A stretch of 64,000 bases of DNA from Prolixibacteraceae bacterium (GCA_019163175.1 JAFLKN010000041.1:1-64000), one strand, 5' to 3'; positions 26,100-37,067 are shown, numbered from the stretch's first letter. Translations and numbers: made by a program. The notes: a model not told the origin generated them from the sequence alone.

Positions 26100-28721
26100 A
26101 TGCAGAATGAACATAAATACCTTATGTCGAAGATAGAGAAGCTTGAAAATGGAAATTCTGTACTGACCCAAGGGACAGAAGATATTCTACTTTTAGGATT
26201 GGCCGCTGAAATCATATACCAAACTGAAGACTCTGTACTATTAGTTGATCAGATATTGGAGCGAATTTCGATATTGAAAGATATTCCATTTTGTGGTTGT
26301 CTGGAACTGGGTGTTGATGGGTTGCTGGTTGAAGGACTATATGCTTCGTTTGGCGAATTGAAAAAAAATGAAGTTCACTTTGCATTTTCTGAAGTAAGTT
26401 CCCGCATTCTACAAACTGAGAGATACCTGATTATAGACGAACCTGAATTTGAGTCATATGGCTTCTCATTGACACTATCCAATCAATCTTTTCGCCCAAG
26501 CTCTGCATTAATTATTCCTTGCTTTTGTAAAGGCATTTATAATAGATACTTTGTTTTTCTTGATGATTGCAAAACGGGTGGCAGATTCCCTCAAATGCTG
26601 TCGCTTATGCAGCAAATTGTGCAACTTGCCGCTGAAAGACTTGTAAATATATTTATGTACGGAGAGTTGAACCGCTTAAATGGTGAACTCGATAGACGTG
26701 TAAAAGAACGGACTGAGGAACTTACACAAACAAATAAAAATCTCAACCGAGAAATTAATGAACGTAAAGTAATTGAAAAGGCCTTGCGGGCAAATGAACG
26801 TAAACTTAGGTCAGTCTATAATGCTGCTATTGATGTTTCGTTTATTACTTTCGATTTGTCAGATAAATTTATCATCCGGAGTTTTAGTCCAGGCGCCGAG
26901 AAAATGTTCGGATTTTTGCCTAAAGAGGTGATTGGTAAACCCATTGAAAGGTTCCATTTATTAAATCAGGCCGACTTTTTCCCAACATTAAAACAAGATT
27001 TCGAACTGATGGGATGGAGTCGTCATGATGAAATTACAATGCTTCGTAATTCCGGAGAATCATTTACAGCCATGTTAACTGTTTATCCTTTGTATGATGA
27101 AGACTTGAAACTCATTGATGCATTGGCGGTTTGTATTGATATTTCTGAATTAAAACAAACACAGAATCAACTGATACATGCCCGCGAAAAAGCAGAAGAA
27201 AATGAATTTAAGTTTAGGAATTTATTTGAACAAGCGTCTGATGGTATTTTTATTACAAACAGCGAAGGCGATTTTCTTGAATTGAACGAAAGCGGCTGTG
27301 AAATGCTTGGCTATACACGAGACGAACTACTTAAACTGAACCTGTCTGATGTTATTTTACGGGAAAGTCTGAAAAATAATCCGATTAAAAGAGATGAAAT
27401 GGCTGGCGGAAAAGTTGCCATTGCTCAAAGAATTCTGATTCGAAAAGACAGGTCAAGATTTCAGGCTGAAATTAGTGGTAAAATGATTTCGGATGGGCGA
27501 ATGCAGGGAATGGTTCGCGATATTACCGATCGTAAAAAGTTTGAAGTTGAGCTAATTGCTGCAAAGGAGAGGGCGGAAGAAAATGACAGGTTGAAAACCT
27601 CCTTCCTTCAGAATATGAGTCATGAAATTAGGACTCCAATGAATGCTATTTTGGGTTTTGCCGATTTATTGCCTGAATATTTTGGTGACAAAGAAGCTTT
27701 AAACAAATTTGCTAATATAATTAAGCAGAGAGGAACCGATCTGTTGGAAATTATCAACGATATTCTCGATATCGCCCGAATTGAGTCAGGCCAGATCATG
27801 CATAATCCTGAGTATTGCAAAATGGATGGAGTTTTTACTGAAATGGAAAACTCGTTTAGCAAATATCAAAAGCGTATAAAAAAGAATCATGTGGAGTTTT
27901 ACCTTAATATTCCCGAGAATGTAAGGGCTCTTGAGATCGTTATCGATAAGGTGAAATTGAAACAAATATTGCTGAATCTGGTAGCAAATGCGTTTAAATT
28001 TACGTCTTCAGGCAAGGTTGAAGTAGGTTGTACATATAGTGATTATCAGGAGCTTTTGTTCTATGTTTCGGATACTGGTATTGGTATTTCGGAAGAGAAA
28101 CATGCTGAAATATTTAACCGCTTTACTCAAGCCACACATGACACCTCTCAACTATATGGCGGTACCGGACTTGGCCTTTCTATTGTTAAGGGTTTGCTTG
28201 ATTTGATCGGTGGAAGAATTTGGCTCGATTCAAAAATTGGAAAAGGCACAACTTTTTATTTTAGTTTACCCTTTATCTCCACTTCTAATTTTGTTGAAAC
28301 CGCATTGCCAGGAAAATTGGAATCTGATCCAGAGATTGTGGATGGTGTGATATTGGTTGTTGAAGATGACGAATTTAATACCCGCTATTTAAAAGAAATT
28401 TTACGCGATTCAGGTTACACTTTTGTACATTGTATGTATGGTGAAAAAGCCATTGAAATTTGTAATACTCAACAAATTCATTTAGTTCTGATGGATATCC
28501 GACTTCCTGATATAACTGGTTATGAGGCTATAAGAGAGATAAGAAAAACAAATCAGTCGATAAAAATTATTGTGCAAACGGCTTATGCTACTCCTGAAGA
28601 TAAAGAAAAAGCTTTTGATGTAGGATGCGACGATTATTTGAGTAAACCCATCAAGAGCGATTTGTTGCTTTCAAGAATTCATTTCTATTTAAAGCACTTT
28701 AAACATCAGGTACAGAACTAA
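26100..28721 (+). CDS. Hybrid histidine kinase with two PAS domains and one receiver
   Basis: The 873-residue protein starts with a region of about 190 residues resembling a GAF-like sensor fold (contains CGCLELGVDGLLVEGLYASF), then a coiled coil (about 187-235). Two PAS domains (about 236-355 and 370-480) lead into HisKA with FLQNMSHEIRTPMNAIL (His 508), HATPase_c (N-box NLVANAFKF, DTGIGI, GGTGLGLS) and a C-terminal receiver (DGVILVVEDDEFN, phosphoacceptor Asp 799). No membrane helix or HPt domain is seen. No response regulator gene is adjacent, and the following SDR gene is convergent, so its partner is unknown. Confidence 0.88.
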   Translation: MQNEHKYLMSKIEKLENGNSVLTQGTEDILLLGLAAEIIYQTEDSVLLVDQILERISILKDIPFCGCLELGVDGLLVEGLYASFGELKKNEVHFAFSEVSSRILQTERYLIIDEPEFESYGFSLTLSNQSFRPSSALIIPCFCKGIYNRYFVFLDDCKTGGRFPQMLSLMQQIVQLAAERLVNIFMYGELNRLNGELDRRVKERTEELTQTNKNLNREINERKVIEKALRANERKLRSVYNAAIDVSFITFDLSDKFIIRSFSPGAEKMFGFLPKEVIGKPIERFHLLNQADFFPTLKQDFELMGWSRHDEITMLRNSGESFTAMLTVYPLYDEDLKLIDALAVCIDISELKQTQNQLIHAREKAEENEFKFRNLFEQASDGIFITNSEGDFLELNESGCEMLGYTRDELLKLNLSDVILRESLKNNPIKRDEMAGGKVAIAQRILIRKDRSRFQAEISGKMISDGRMQGMVRDITDRKKFEVELIAAKERAEENDRLKTSFLQNMSHEIRTPMNAILGFADLLPEYFGDKEALNKFANIIKQRGTDLLEIINDILDIARIESGQIMHNPEYCKMDGVFTEMENSFSKYQKRIKKNHVEFYLNIPENVRALEIVIDKVKLKQILLNLVANAFKFTSSGKVEVGCTYSDYQELLFYVSDTGIGISEEKHAEIFNRFTQATHDTSQLYGGTGLGLSIVKGLLDLIGGRIWLDSKIGKGTTFYFSLPFISTSNFVETALPGKLESDPEIVDGVILVVEDDEFNTRYLKEILRDSGYTFVHCMYGEKAIEICNTQQIHLVLMDIRLPDITGYEAIREIRKTNQSIKIIVQTAYATPEDKEKAFDVGCDDYLSKPIKSDLLLSRIHFYLKHFKHQVQN

Positions 28722-28745
28722 TTTTATCTGCATTGGGTATCCAAT

Positions 28746-29516
28746 CTAAAGTCTTTGTACTGTCATTCCGCCATCAACCAAAACGACCTGCCCGGTTGAA
28801 TAGGGCATATTTCCTGAAGCCATTGCTGCTGCCACTTTTCCGATATCTTGCGGTGTTCCCCAACGCTGCTGAATAGCCAAACCTTGTTGAAATAAACGGT
28901 CGTATTTTTCCTGAACTGTGGAAGTCATATATGTTTTGATTACTCCCGGCTGAATTTCATAAACCGGGATATCGAACTCGCCAAGCCGGCTAGCCCAAAG
29001 TTTGGTGGCCATTGCAATTCCGGCTTTTGAAATGCAGTATTCGCCACGGTTAACCGATGCTACTGTTGCTGAAACTGATGAAACATTAATGATGCAGAAG
29101 AATTCCTCCAGCTGTTGTTTCTTTGATTCAATCATTCGGTTGGCAGCTAGCTGTGTCAAAAAATACGGCCCTTGCAGATTGACATTCAATACGTATTCAA
29201 AACTTTCTTCTGTGGCTTCCAAAATGTCTTTCCGCTCGGGTGGGGCAATTCCTGCGTTATTTACCAATATATTGATTTTCCCAAACCGGTCGAGAATTTC
29301 TTCGACCATTCGCCGTCGGTCTTCATTTTTAGAAACATCGCCTCGAACGTAAGTTACTTGCGCACCAAGCTTACTCAATTCTTCAAGTACCGATTTTACA
29401 GCGGCTTCGTCACGAACTCCATTTACAGCCAGATCAAATCCGGCTTTGGCCAGTTCTGTGGCTATCCCGAGTCCAATTCCCCGGGTTCCACCGGTTATAA
29501 ATGCTATTCTCGACAT
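28746..29516 (-). CDS. SDR-family NAD(P)-dependent dehydrogenase
   Basis: The 256-residue protein is a classical short-chain dehydrogenase. TGGTRGIGLGIA (8-19) is the cofactor loop, NNAGIAPP the structural motif, and the catalytic set is Ser in NVSSVSA, Tyr in EYCISK and Lys four residues later. The family ending VVLVDGGMTVQ is present. It is annotated in relatives as a 3-ketoacyl-ACP reductase, but the operon points to a sugar-derived substrate such as a keto-deoxyuronate or gluconate (KduD-like). That assignment is inferred. It is the last gene of the carbohydrate operon. The 17-base sequence upstream of its start is identical to one upstream of the neighbouring oxidoreductase gene. Confidence 0.85.
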   Translation of the reverse strand: MSRIAFITGGTRGIGLGIATELAKAGFDLAVNGVRDEAAVKSVLEELSKLGAQVTYVRGDVSKNEDRRRMVEEILDRFGKINILVNNAGIAPPERKDILEATEESFEYVLNVNLQGPYFLTQLAANRMIESKKQQLEEFFCIINVSSVSATVASVNRGEYCISKAGIAMATKLWASRLGEFDIPVYEIQPGVIKTYMTSTVQEKYDRLFQQGLAIQQRWGTPQDIGKVAAAMASGNMPYSTGQVVLVDGGMTVQRL

Positions 29517-29643
29517 CTTTTCTGTTTTTTAGTTTCAAGTTCTGGTACTTATTGCGAGTTTCGGGATTCGGGTTACGGGTTTAATTCCCGCAACTAGCAC
29601 CCCGCAACATTATTTACTGAAGACTGCGACTGACCACTATTAA

Positions 29644-30801
29644 CTAGAGTTTCGGTACGTCCACCCATGCGCGTTTTGCCCAGCTTTCAAGTCCTTTTTC
29701 TGCCAGTTGAACACCTTTTGCGCCTTCAAGAAGATTCCAGCGGAAAGGTTCATCTTTCACCACATGTTTCAGGAACAGTTCCCATTCGGCTTTAAATGCA
29801 TTGTCAAACACTTCCTGTTCTGGTACTTTGGACCAACCTTCGTAGAAATTGATTGGATTTGCAATGTCAGGATTCCATACTGGTTTGGGGGTGTTTCCGT
29901 AATGTTGGATCCAGCATTCGCGCAATCCGGCAACAGCCGAACCTTTTGTACCATCAACATGCAAAGTGAGCAAATCATCGCGCCGCACTCGGGTCACCCA
30001 CGACGAGTTGAAATGGGCAATCACTCCACCTTCCAGCTCAAAAGTAGCATAAGCTGCGTCGTCGGCAGTACATTGATATACTTTGCCTTGTTCATCAACA
30101 CGTTCTGGAATATGAGTTGCTCCAATGCACGAAACCGCTTTTACGTTTCCGAAGAGGTTATCAAGCACATATCGCCAATGGCAAAGCATATCCACTATGA
30201 TACCACCATCGTCTTCTTTACGGTAATTCCAGCTTGGTCGCTGTGCCGGAACGTTGAATCCTTCAAATACCCAATAGCCGAATTCGCCACGTACTGAGAG
30301 TATTTTTCCGAAGAAATCATTCTCCATCAGCCGCTTCAGCTTCATCAATCCGGGTAGCCATAATTTATCCTGCACTACACCATGCTTTACGCCGGCTTTT
30401 TCGCAAACCTCGTACAGTTCGAGTGCCGAAGCTGTTGAGACTGCAACTGGCTTTTCGCAATACACATGTTTGCCAGCCTTTGCGGCCATTTTTACGGCAT
30501 CAGCCCGTCTTCCGGTGGTCTGTGCATCAAAGTATATCTGGTAATACGGATCTTGCATTACTTCTTCCAGATTGGTCGTCATTTTTTCTACACCAGACAT
30601 TTTGCAAAGTTTCCGAAGTTTTACTTCATCGCGGCCAACTAGGATGGGATCGGGCATAATGAATTCTGAAGGGCCAACCTGAACGCCACCTTGTTTAATA
30701 ATTTCAACGATGGAACGCATCAGATGCTGGTTGGTTCCCATACGGCCGGTAACGCCGTTCATGATGATTCCAACTTTGTGGATAGTTAAATTTGTGCTCA
30801 T
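29644..30801 (-). CDS. Gfo/Idh/MocA-family oxidoreductase
   Basis: I take the ATG at 30,801 (385 residues). The upstream in-frame ATG at 30,846 lies in a low-complexity spacer and adds MNLKFEILKLETKKI, which the family lacks. The Rossmann domain carries GVTGRMG, and EKPVAVS (the EKP motif of the family) lies in the middle. The C-terminal beta domain has the family's GGIIVDMLCHWRYVLDNLFG-like substrate region. These enzymes oxidise or reduce sugars and inositols with NAD(P). It lies between the isomerase/epimerase gene and the SDR gene, so it probably acts on a keto sugar made in the same pathway. The exact substrate is not decidable here. Confidence 0.88.
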   Translation of the reverse strand: MSTNLTIHKVGIIMNGVTGRMGTNQHLMRSIVEIIKQGGVQVGPSEFIMPDPILVGRDEVKLRKLCKMSGVEKMTTNLEEVMQDPYYQIYFDAQTTGRRADAVKMAAKAGKHVYCEKPVAVSTASALELYEVCEKAGVKHGVVQDKLWLPGLMKLKRLMENDFFGKILSVRGEFGYWVFEGFNVPAQRPSWNYRKEDDGGIIVDMLCHWRYVLDNLFGNVKAVSCIGATHIPERVDEQGKVYQCTADDAAYATFELEGGVIAHFNSSWVTRVRRDDLLTLHVDGTKGSAVAGLRECWIQHYGNTPKPVWNPDIANPINFYEGWSKVPEQEVFDNAFKAEWELFLKHVVKDEPFRWNLLEGAKGVQLAEKGLESWAKRAWVDVPKL

Positions 30802-30861
30802 TATTTTTTTAGTTTCAAGTTTTAAAATTTCAAATTTCAAGTTCATTATAGCGACTGAGAA

Positions 30862-31692
30862 CTAGGTTCTGGTCATGTAAGCCTCTTTAATCTTCTCCAG
30901 GTATTCATTCTGGTCTGTTGCCCAATATTTATCTGAAAAAATTTCCACTTCATTGTATCCTGAAAAGCCTGCCGCTTCAACCCAACCGCGTATTTCAGGA
31001 ACATTGATACAACCATCGCCCATCAGTCCCCGGTCGTTTAAAAAATCCGTGGTCGGCACGTTCCAATCGCAAACATGGAAAGCAAAAAGGTGATTATTGG
31101 TCGCACAGCGTTTAATTTCGGACTGCAAGGTTTCGTCCCACCAAAGGTGATACACATCAACGGCAATGCCTACCCATTCGGAGTTAATCATTTCAGCCAT
31201 GTTGTTGGCTTGTTTCAGCGTGTTAATAGCCGAACGATCGCCGGCATACATGGGGTGCAACGGTTCAATAGAAAGTTTTACGCCTGCCCTTTTTGCTGCC
31301 GGAATTAATCTGATAATCCCTTCTGCAATTTGCTCACGCGATTTTTCGAGTGACTGATGGCCATCGGCTCCGCAAACCAGCACTATGGATGGTGCACCAA
31401 TTGCTGCGGCTTGCTCAATAGCCCATAAATTATCATGAATGGCAGCCTCACGCTTTTCTTTTTCTACCGAGGGGAAAAATCCGCCACGGGCAACAGAAAC
31501 AACTGTCATTCCGTAATCATCCAACAACGTTTTTACTTCTGTCAGATTTTGATTTTCAAGCACATTCCGCCAAACGGTAATTCCATGGATCCCGGCTGCC
31601 GAATAATTTTTCACACACTGTTCAATATTCCACGGTTTTGTGGTAAGGGTGTGCACGCAGAGTTTTGAAAAGTCTTTGATTTGGGATGCCAT
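30862..31692 (-). CDS. Sugar phosphate isomerase/epimerase (xylose isomerase-like TIM barrel)
   Basis: The 276-residue protein fits the AP endonuclease family 2/xylose isomerase-like barrel. Metal-site blocks include IEPLHPM (Glu), WVGIAVDVYHLWWD (Asp/His), FAFHVCDWN (His), LMGDGCINVPE and a terminal NEVEIFSD (Glu). No signal peptide is visible, so it is cytoplasmic. Family members act as hydroxypyruvate isomerases, tagatose or inosose epimerases and related enzymes. It sits two bases after the GH88-type gene, with the oxidoreductase gene downstream, so the operon likely converts an imported uronate or rare sugar. Sequence alone does not tell isomerase from dehydratase. Confidence 0.85.
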   Translation of the reverse strand: MASQIKDFSKLCVHTLTTKPWNIEQCVKNYSAAGIHGITVWRNVLENQNLTEVKTLLDDYGMTVVSVARGGFFPSVEKEKREAAIHDNLWAIEQAAAIGAPSIVLVCGADGHQSLEKSREQIAEGIIRLIPAAKRAGVKLSIEPLHPMYAGDRSAINTLKQANNMAEMINSEWVGIAVDVYHLWWDETLQSEIKRCATNNHLFAFHVCDWNVPTTDFLNDRGLMGDGCINVPEIRGWVEAAGFSGYNEVEIFSDKYWATDQNEYLEKIKEAYMTRT

Positions 31693-31694
31693 AC

Positions 31695-33074
31695 TTAGTT
31701 GATGCCGTTAAAGAATTTGTAATACGTTTCGTTCTTTATAATTTTTGAAACCAACAAAGCAGCTTCGCGCATGTGGTAATCGCCCCACATGCTCGATTCA
31801 TTACATGGTATTTTATAACCTTCCGGGATGTTGTCCCAGCCGTTTGGCCGATGGTAAACCGAATGCAATAAAATACCTTGATGATCAGAATCTGTTGACA
31901 AATAAGGTTCTTCAAGTAATCTCGATAAAACATTCAGTCCAGCCTGGTAATATTTTTTTCCTTTTTCGGCATATCCATTTGTTTGTAGAAAATTTCCTAG
32001 TCGAAGCAGCCCTTGCGCACCAATGGCTGCGGCAGAACTATCAACTGGCTCAAAATCATTGTACGGATCCGCGGGTCGATTCAGGTAATCGCCTAAATGA
32101 ACGAGTCCCGGAGCTCCGGAATCCCAATAGGGAATGCCATCAGTTGGTGTATTTTCAATGTAAAAATCGCAGGTTGCTTTTGCCCCTTTCAACAAAATAT
32201 CGATCAGATCTTCTTTGCTGATAATTCCTTTAAATTCACTTTCCGGAAGGGTTTCAATGAACTCCAGTTCTTCGGCGAAACCAAGCATTGCCCACGCCAG
32301 ACCACGAGTCCAGGTTGAAAAGCCGGTATAACCTTGTTGTGAGTTTGGACATCTGAAGTTCCCATCGTTCGGGTTGAATACAGATTCGTGTGCTGTACGC
32401 CCCCAAACATCGTAGCTATCGCGCCCTTCACCATAAAAGACTGAATATTTGGCTGTCGAAATTAAATGGTCTACTGCTCTATGAAAAAGAGAAATCCGAA
32501 TGTCATTTTCGCCGGGAAGATAATGCCCCAGTCTGTGTGAAACCATTAAAGCACGGCAGGAGCGGATGGTATCTACAAACAATGAGTGGGGGCCATTAAA
32601 TGAGTAGATGAAACCGCCATCTTTGGTTTTGCTCCAGCGGTTAGCCTGCACTGCGCCCGAAGCCTTGATGGCCAGTTCGTAAACATGCTTTTCCCATTTG
32701 TTTTGCACAATTTTGCCTTCGCGCATCAACCTGTGAAGGTTTCCATAGGTGCTGATATTATTAAACCCGTGATCGTGTACCCCGACATGACTCACATGTG
32801 GTGCCATTTTATTCACTGTATTTTCGCGACCAATATTCAGAAAATTTTCATTTCCGCTTGCATCAAACTGCAAAATGGCCGAGCCATATTGAAATCCTTG
32901 CGTCCATTCTGTCCAGCCACGGGTTGAATATTTGCCATTTATCGTAAAAACCGGTGCTCCTTTCGAAATGTCATATTCCGATTCAATTTTCAATATTTTT
33001 TCTCCTGAAAGTCTCCAGAAAAGCTCCAGTTTCTCTGTTAAATCTTCAGGCTTAATGTTGTATTCTATTTTCAT
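31695..33074 (-). CDS. GH88-type unsaturated uronyl hydrolase
   Basis: The 459-residue protein matches the (alpha/alpha)6 barrel of unsaturated glucuronyl hydrolases. The GVHDHGFN motif has Asp 101 and LFVDTIRSCRALM has Asp 168, which line up with the two catalytic aspartates of GH88 (Asp88 and Asp149 in Bacillus UGL). A TWTRGLAWAMLGF block is the usual RGxxWxxxG pattern. These enzymes hydrate the 4,5-double bond left by polysaccharide lyases and release the unsaturated uronate. I see no signal peptide, so it is likely cytoplasmic and works on imported disaccharides. It follows the MFS gene and precedes the isomerase gene. GH105 is the main alternative, and no lyase is present here. Confidence 0.82.
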   Translation of the reverse strand: MKIEYNIKPEDLTEKLELFWRLSGEKILKIESEYDISKGAPVFTINGKYSTRGWTEWTQGFQYGSAILQFDASGNENFLNIGRENTVNKMAPHVSHVGVHDHGFNNISTYGNLHRLMREGKIVQNKWEKHVYELAIKASGAVQANRWSKTKDGGFIYSFNGPHSLFVDTIRSCRALMVSHRLGHYLPGENDIRISLFHRAVDHLISTAKYSVFYGEGRDSYDVWGRTAHESVFNPNDGNFRCPNSQQGYTGFSTWTRGLAWAMLGFAEELEFIETLPESEFKGIISKEDLIDILLKGAKATCDFYIENTPTDGIPYWDSGAPGLVHLGDYLNRPADPYNDFEPVDSSAAAIGAQGLLRLGNFLQTNGYAEKGKKYYQAGLNVLSRLLEEPYLSTDSDHQGILLHSVYHRPNGWDNIPEGYKIPCNESSMWGDYHMREAALLVSKIIKNETYYKFFNGIN

Positions 33075-33139
33075 GTTAAGTAGTTTTAATAACGGTTACT
33101 CGTTTCTAATAGCTGGCAGCTTATAATTAACTTTGAACT

Positions 33140-34348
33140 TTATTGAGCCTGCTTTGTCTTTGGCAAAAACGAAACGATTAATGCACCTAGCGTGGCCAAT
33201 CCGATTAAGACAAGGAATCCGGTGGTATAGCTTTTCGCGGCATCGTACAAGCCACCAACCAACATCGGAAATAGTGCTTCAGCTATTCCATCGGCAACCA
33301 GAATAATACCCATTGTGCGTCCCAAAGCCCTTACTCCAAACAAGTCGGCAGCCATTAAAGGGATGATCATATAATCGCCACCAAGTCCGATTCCAAATAT
33401 CACCGCGAAAATATAGATTCTTCCCGGAAAATCGGGTAGCAACAACAGTGGAATAGCCGAAGCTACAATCAGGTAAATCAGAATCATTACATATTTGCGA
33501 TTAATTAAGTCAGCCAGAAATCCCATCAAAACACGCCCGGCCAAACTTGAAAACAGAACAAACGACATTACCTGTGCTGCATCCGATTGTGTAAAATTCA
33601 GATCGCGAAGGTAAAGTTTCATGTGTTGCATAATTCCACCCACGGCTCCAATTGAACACATACTGCCCAAAGCTAGAAGATAGAAATTTGGATTTCGGAG
33701 GATGGTTTTTATTGGAACCATAGGTTCGACTTTCTCTTTGTTCTGTTGTACTTTCTTCGAATCTTTTATGAAGAAGGCCATCGGAAAAGCAATCAAAATG
33801 ATCAAAATTCCAAGCGAAATGAGCGCCAGGTGCCAGCCTAGATTTTTTTCAAGCCCAGCTGAAATAAGTGGTACTAATGCTCCGCCTGTACCGATGCCTA
33901 GATAAGCAATTCCCATCGCCTTCCCCCGATTTTTGTCGAACCATCTGGAAATTAATACCTGACAGGGTAGGGGACCGCCAAAAACATAGCCAAGTGCATT
34001 GAACACATAAAAAAGATAAAACATTGGGAGCGAATCGGCAAAGCTGAGTCCGATTAGGGCTGTTCCGGTCAGAAAGGCACCGGTCATCATCAATGAACGT
34101 GGCCCGTAACGGTCAATTAACCAGCCAGCTAAAAAGCCAAACAATGGAGCAACCACTAGTTTGCCCACTGCATTTCCTGAAGTTACCACCGCCCTTGACC
34201 AACCATATTCTTTGGTCATGAAATCGTAGAAGAATGGCAATCCGTACAAGGCAAAACCGACTATGGCAAACAAGGCCATAAAGGCAGTGATAAGAATATA
34301 AGTTTGTGAACTTCTGGGTGTACTTTCAGGAAGATCAACTTGTTTCAT
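33140..34348 (-). CDS. Major facilitator superfamily transporter (OFA/MCT-like)
   Basis: The 402-residue protein has about 12 hydrophobic segments in two halves of six, with a charged cytoplasmic loop near the middle (KDSKKVQQNKEKVEP). Motif A-like sequences are GWLIDRYGPR and GFLADLINRK. YGWSRAVVTSG near the N-terminus is common in oxalate/formate and monocarboxylate (OFA/MCT) transporters. It starts the five-gene operon, so I infer uptake of uronate-containing oligosaccharides or a monocarboxylate-type sugar acid. The direction and substrate are not provable from sequence. Confidence 0.85.
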   Translation of the reverse strand: MKQVDLPESTPRSSQTYILITAFMALFAIVGFALYGLPFFYDFMTKEYGWSRAVVTSGNAVGKLVVAPLFGFLAGWLIDRYGPRSLMMTGAFLTGTALIGLSFADSLPMFYLFYVFNALGYVFGGPLPCQVLISRWFDKNRGKAMGIAYLGIGTGGALVPLISAGLEKNLGWHLALISLGILIILIAFPMAFFIKDSKKVQQNKEKVEPMVPIKTILRNPNFYLLALGSMCSIGAVGGIMQHMKLYLRDLNFTQSDAAQVMSFVLFSSLAGRVLMGFLADLINRKYVMILIYLIVASAIPLLLLPDFPGRIYIFAVIFGIGLGGDYMIIPLMAADLFGVRALGRTMGIILVADGIAEALFPMLVGGLYDAAKSYTTGFLVLIGLATLGALIVSFLPKTKQAQ

Positions 34349-34462
34349 TGGTCAAGGGTTTAGCGTTTGTTAGTAGAGACTTTAAAATTAACAAAACTCG
34401 TGAAACAGCCATGCAACCGATTGTATTTCTGAAAAATCTTTACCGGCAGATTCTAAAAAATG

Positions 34463-34499
34463 AAAAGCCATCTCTGGAAGTAATCCTGAAATGGCTTTT
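34463..34499 (-). terminator. Terminator downstream of the ABC-F gene
   Basis: A 9-bp perfect outer stem (AAAAGCCAT/ATGGCTTTT) with a 19-base interior is followed on the minus strand by a T-rich stretch (CATTTTTT). It lies about 60 bases after the stop of the ABC-F gene at 34,562 and before the MFS operon. Confidence 0.65.
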
Positions 34500-34561
34500 A
34501 TATGTTTGCGCAACTTGTCCGATTACATTAAATCAGGATTAAGTGCCTGTGAAAAATTCGA

Positions 34562-36178
<1,617 letters not shown>

Positions 36179-36212
36179 CTAAATATTTTTTATTCTTGAT
36201 TTTACAGGGGCG

Positions 36213-36238
36213 CAAAGTTAGTATTATCTGCGCGTCAA
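36213..36238 (-). promoter_or_regulatory. Candidate promoter of the YbiT-like gene
   Basis: On the minus strand TTG (complement of 36,236-36,238) and TAACTTTG (complement of 36,213-36,220) are separated by 15 bases, matching the Bacteroidota -33/-7 pattern. It lies about 38 bases before the start codon at 36,175. Confidence 0.6.
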
Positions 36239-36299
36239 TAGAATATTTTGGGTTAATAAATCTTTAAAGATCAGACAGCTGCCAGCAAATGAAAATCAT

Positions 36300-37067
36300 T
36301 TAGGCTTCAGCACTCAAACCTCTTTGTCTAATAACTTCGTAGATAAGCAATCCTGAAGCTACCGAAACGTTGAGTGATTCAATTTTTCCGAGAATCGGGA
36401 TTTTAACCTGCTCGTCGGCCAATGCCAGCAAACGCTGATCAATTCCGGTATCTTCGGAACCCATGATAAAAGCGATTGGCCCTGTCAGTGGTACATCGGT
36501 ATATACAGTAGTTGCCTTTTCAGTAGCTGCTACCAGTTTAAGTCCCGATTCTTTCAGGAATGAAACCGTTTCTTTCAGACTTCTGGAGCGACAAACAGGG
36601 ACCAAATGCAGTGCTCCGGCTGAAGTTTTTACAGCGTCGGCATTGATTCGGGCAGAACCTTTATCGGGAATAACAATGGCATTTACCCCGGCACATTCGG
36701 CTGAACGCACTATAGCTCCAAAGTTACGCACGTCGGTAACCTGGTCGAGTACCAGCACAAAAGGAGTTTTACCTTCCTCATATAGGGTTGGGATGATATC
36801 TTCAATTCGTTGCAATGCCACCGGCGACACAAAAGCCAGTACGCCTTGATGGTTCTTGCGCGAAATACGGTTGATTTTTTCAATTGGTACATACTGAAAT
36901 GCAATCTGACGAATGCGAATCAGATCAAAGAGTTCTTTGAATAACTCGCCGACCAAGCCTTTTTTTATCAGTACTTTGTCTATTTCTTTTCCGGCCTGAA
37001 TGGCTTCAATAACAGCGCGTATTCCAAATACCAGATCATCGGCGGGTTTATCTTCTCTTTTAAACAT
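36300..37067 (-). CDS. rlmB: 23S rRNA (guanosine-2'-O)-methyltransferase
   Basis: The 255-residue protein is a SpoU/TrmH-family (SPOUT) enzyme. An N-terminal substrate-binding domain starts with VFGIRAVIEAI. The three SPOUT motifs follow: DQVTDVRNFGAIVRSAE (108-124) with the conserved Asn and Arg, IMGSEDTGID, and IPILGKIESLNVSVASGLLIYE, which supplies the AdoMet-binding knot. RlmB methylates the 2'-OH of G2251 of 23S rRNA in the peptidyl transferase centre using AdoMet. It lies between two ABC-F genes on the same strand, with gaps of more than 85 bases, so it may be transcribed separately. TrmH (tRNA) is a weaker alternative, because the N-terminal domain favours RlmB. Confidence 0.92.
   Translation of the reverse strand: MFKREDKPADDLVFGIRAVIEAIQAGKEIDKVLIKKGLVGELFKELFDLIRIRQIAFQYVPIEKINRISRKNHQGVLAFVSPVALQRIEDIIPTLYEEGKTPFVLVLDQVTDVRNFGAIVRSAECAGVNAIVIPDKGSARINADAVKTSAGALHLVPVCRSRSLKETVSFLKESGLKLVAATEKATTVYTDVPLTGPIAFIMGSEDTGIDQRLLALADEQVKIPILGKIESLNVSVASGLLIYEVIRQRGLSAEA

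Noticed and set aside
29172-29597. A 141-codon plus-strand ORF over the SDR gene and spacer.
   Set aside because: It lies mainly antisense to the SDR gene and contains spacer repeats; no domain is visible.
29547-29605. Short GC-rich words with CGGGTT and CCCGCAAC in two spacers (here and near 37,106).
   Set aside because: Only partial similarity between two places; too weak to call a repeat family from this window alone.
31745-32221. A 158-codon plus-strand ORF inside the GH88-type gene.
   Set aside because: It is antisense to a well-supported enzyme with conserved catalytic residues.
34306-34542. A 78-codon plus-strand ORF next to the MFS gene.
   Set aside because: It overlaps the start of the MFS gene on the other strand and includes a terminator hairpin, so it is a shadow.
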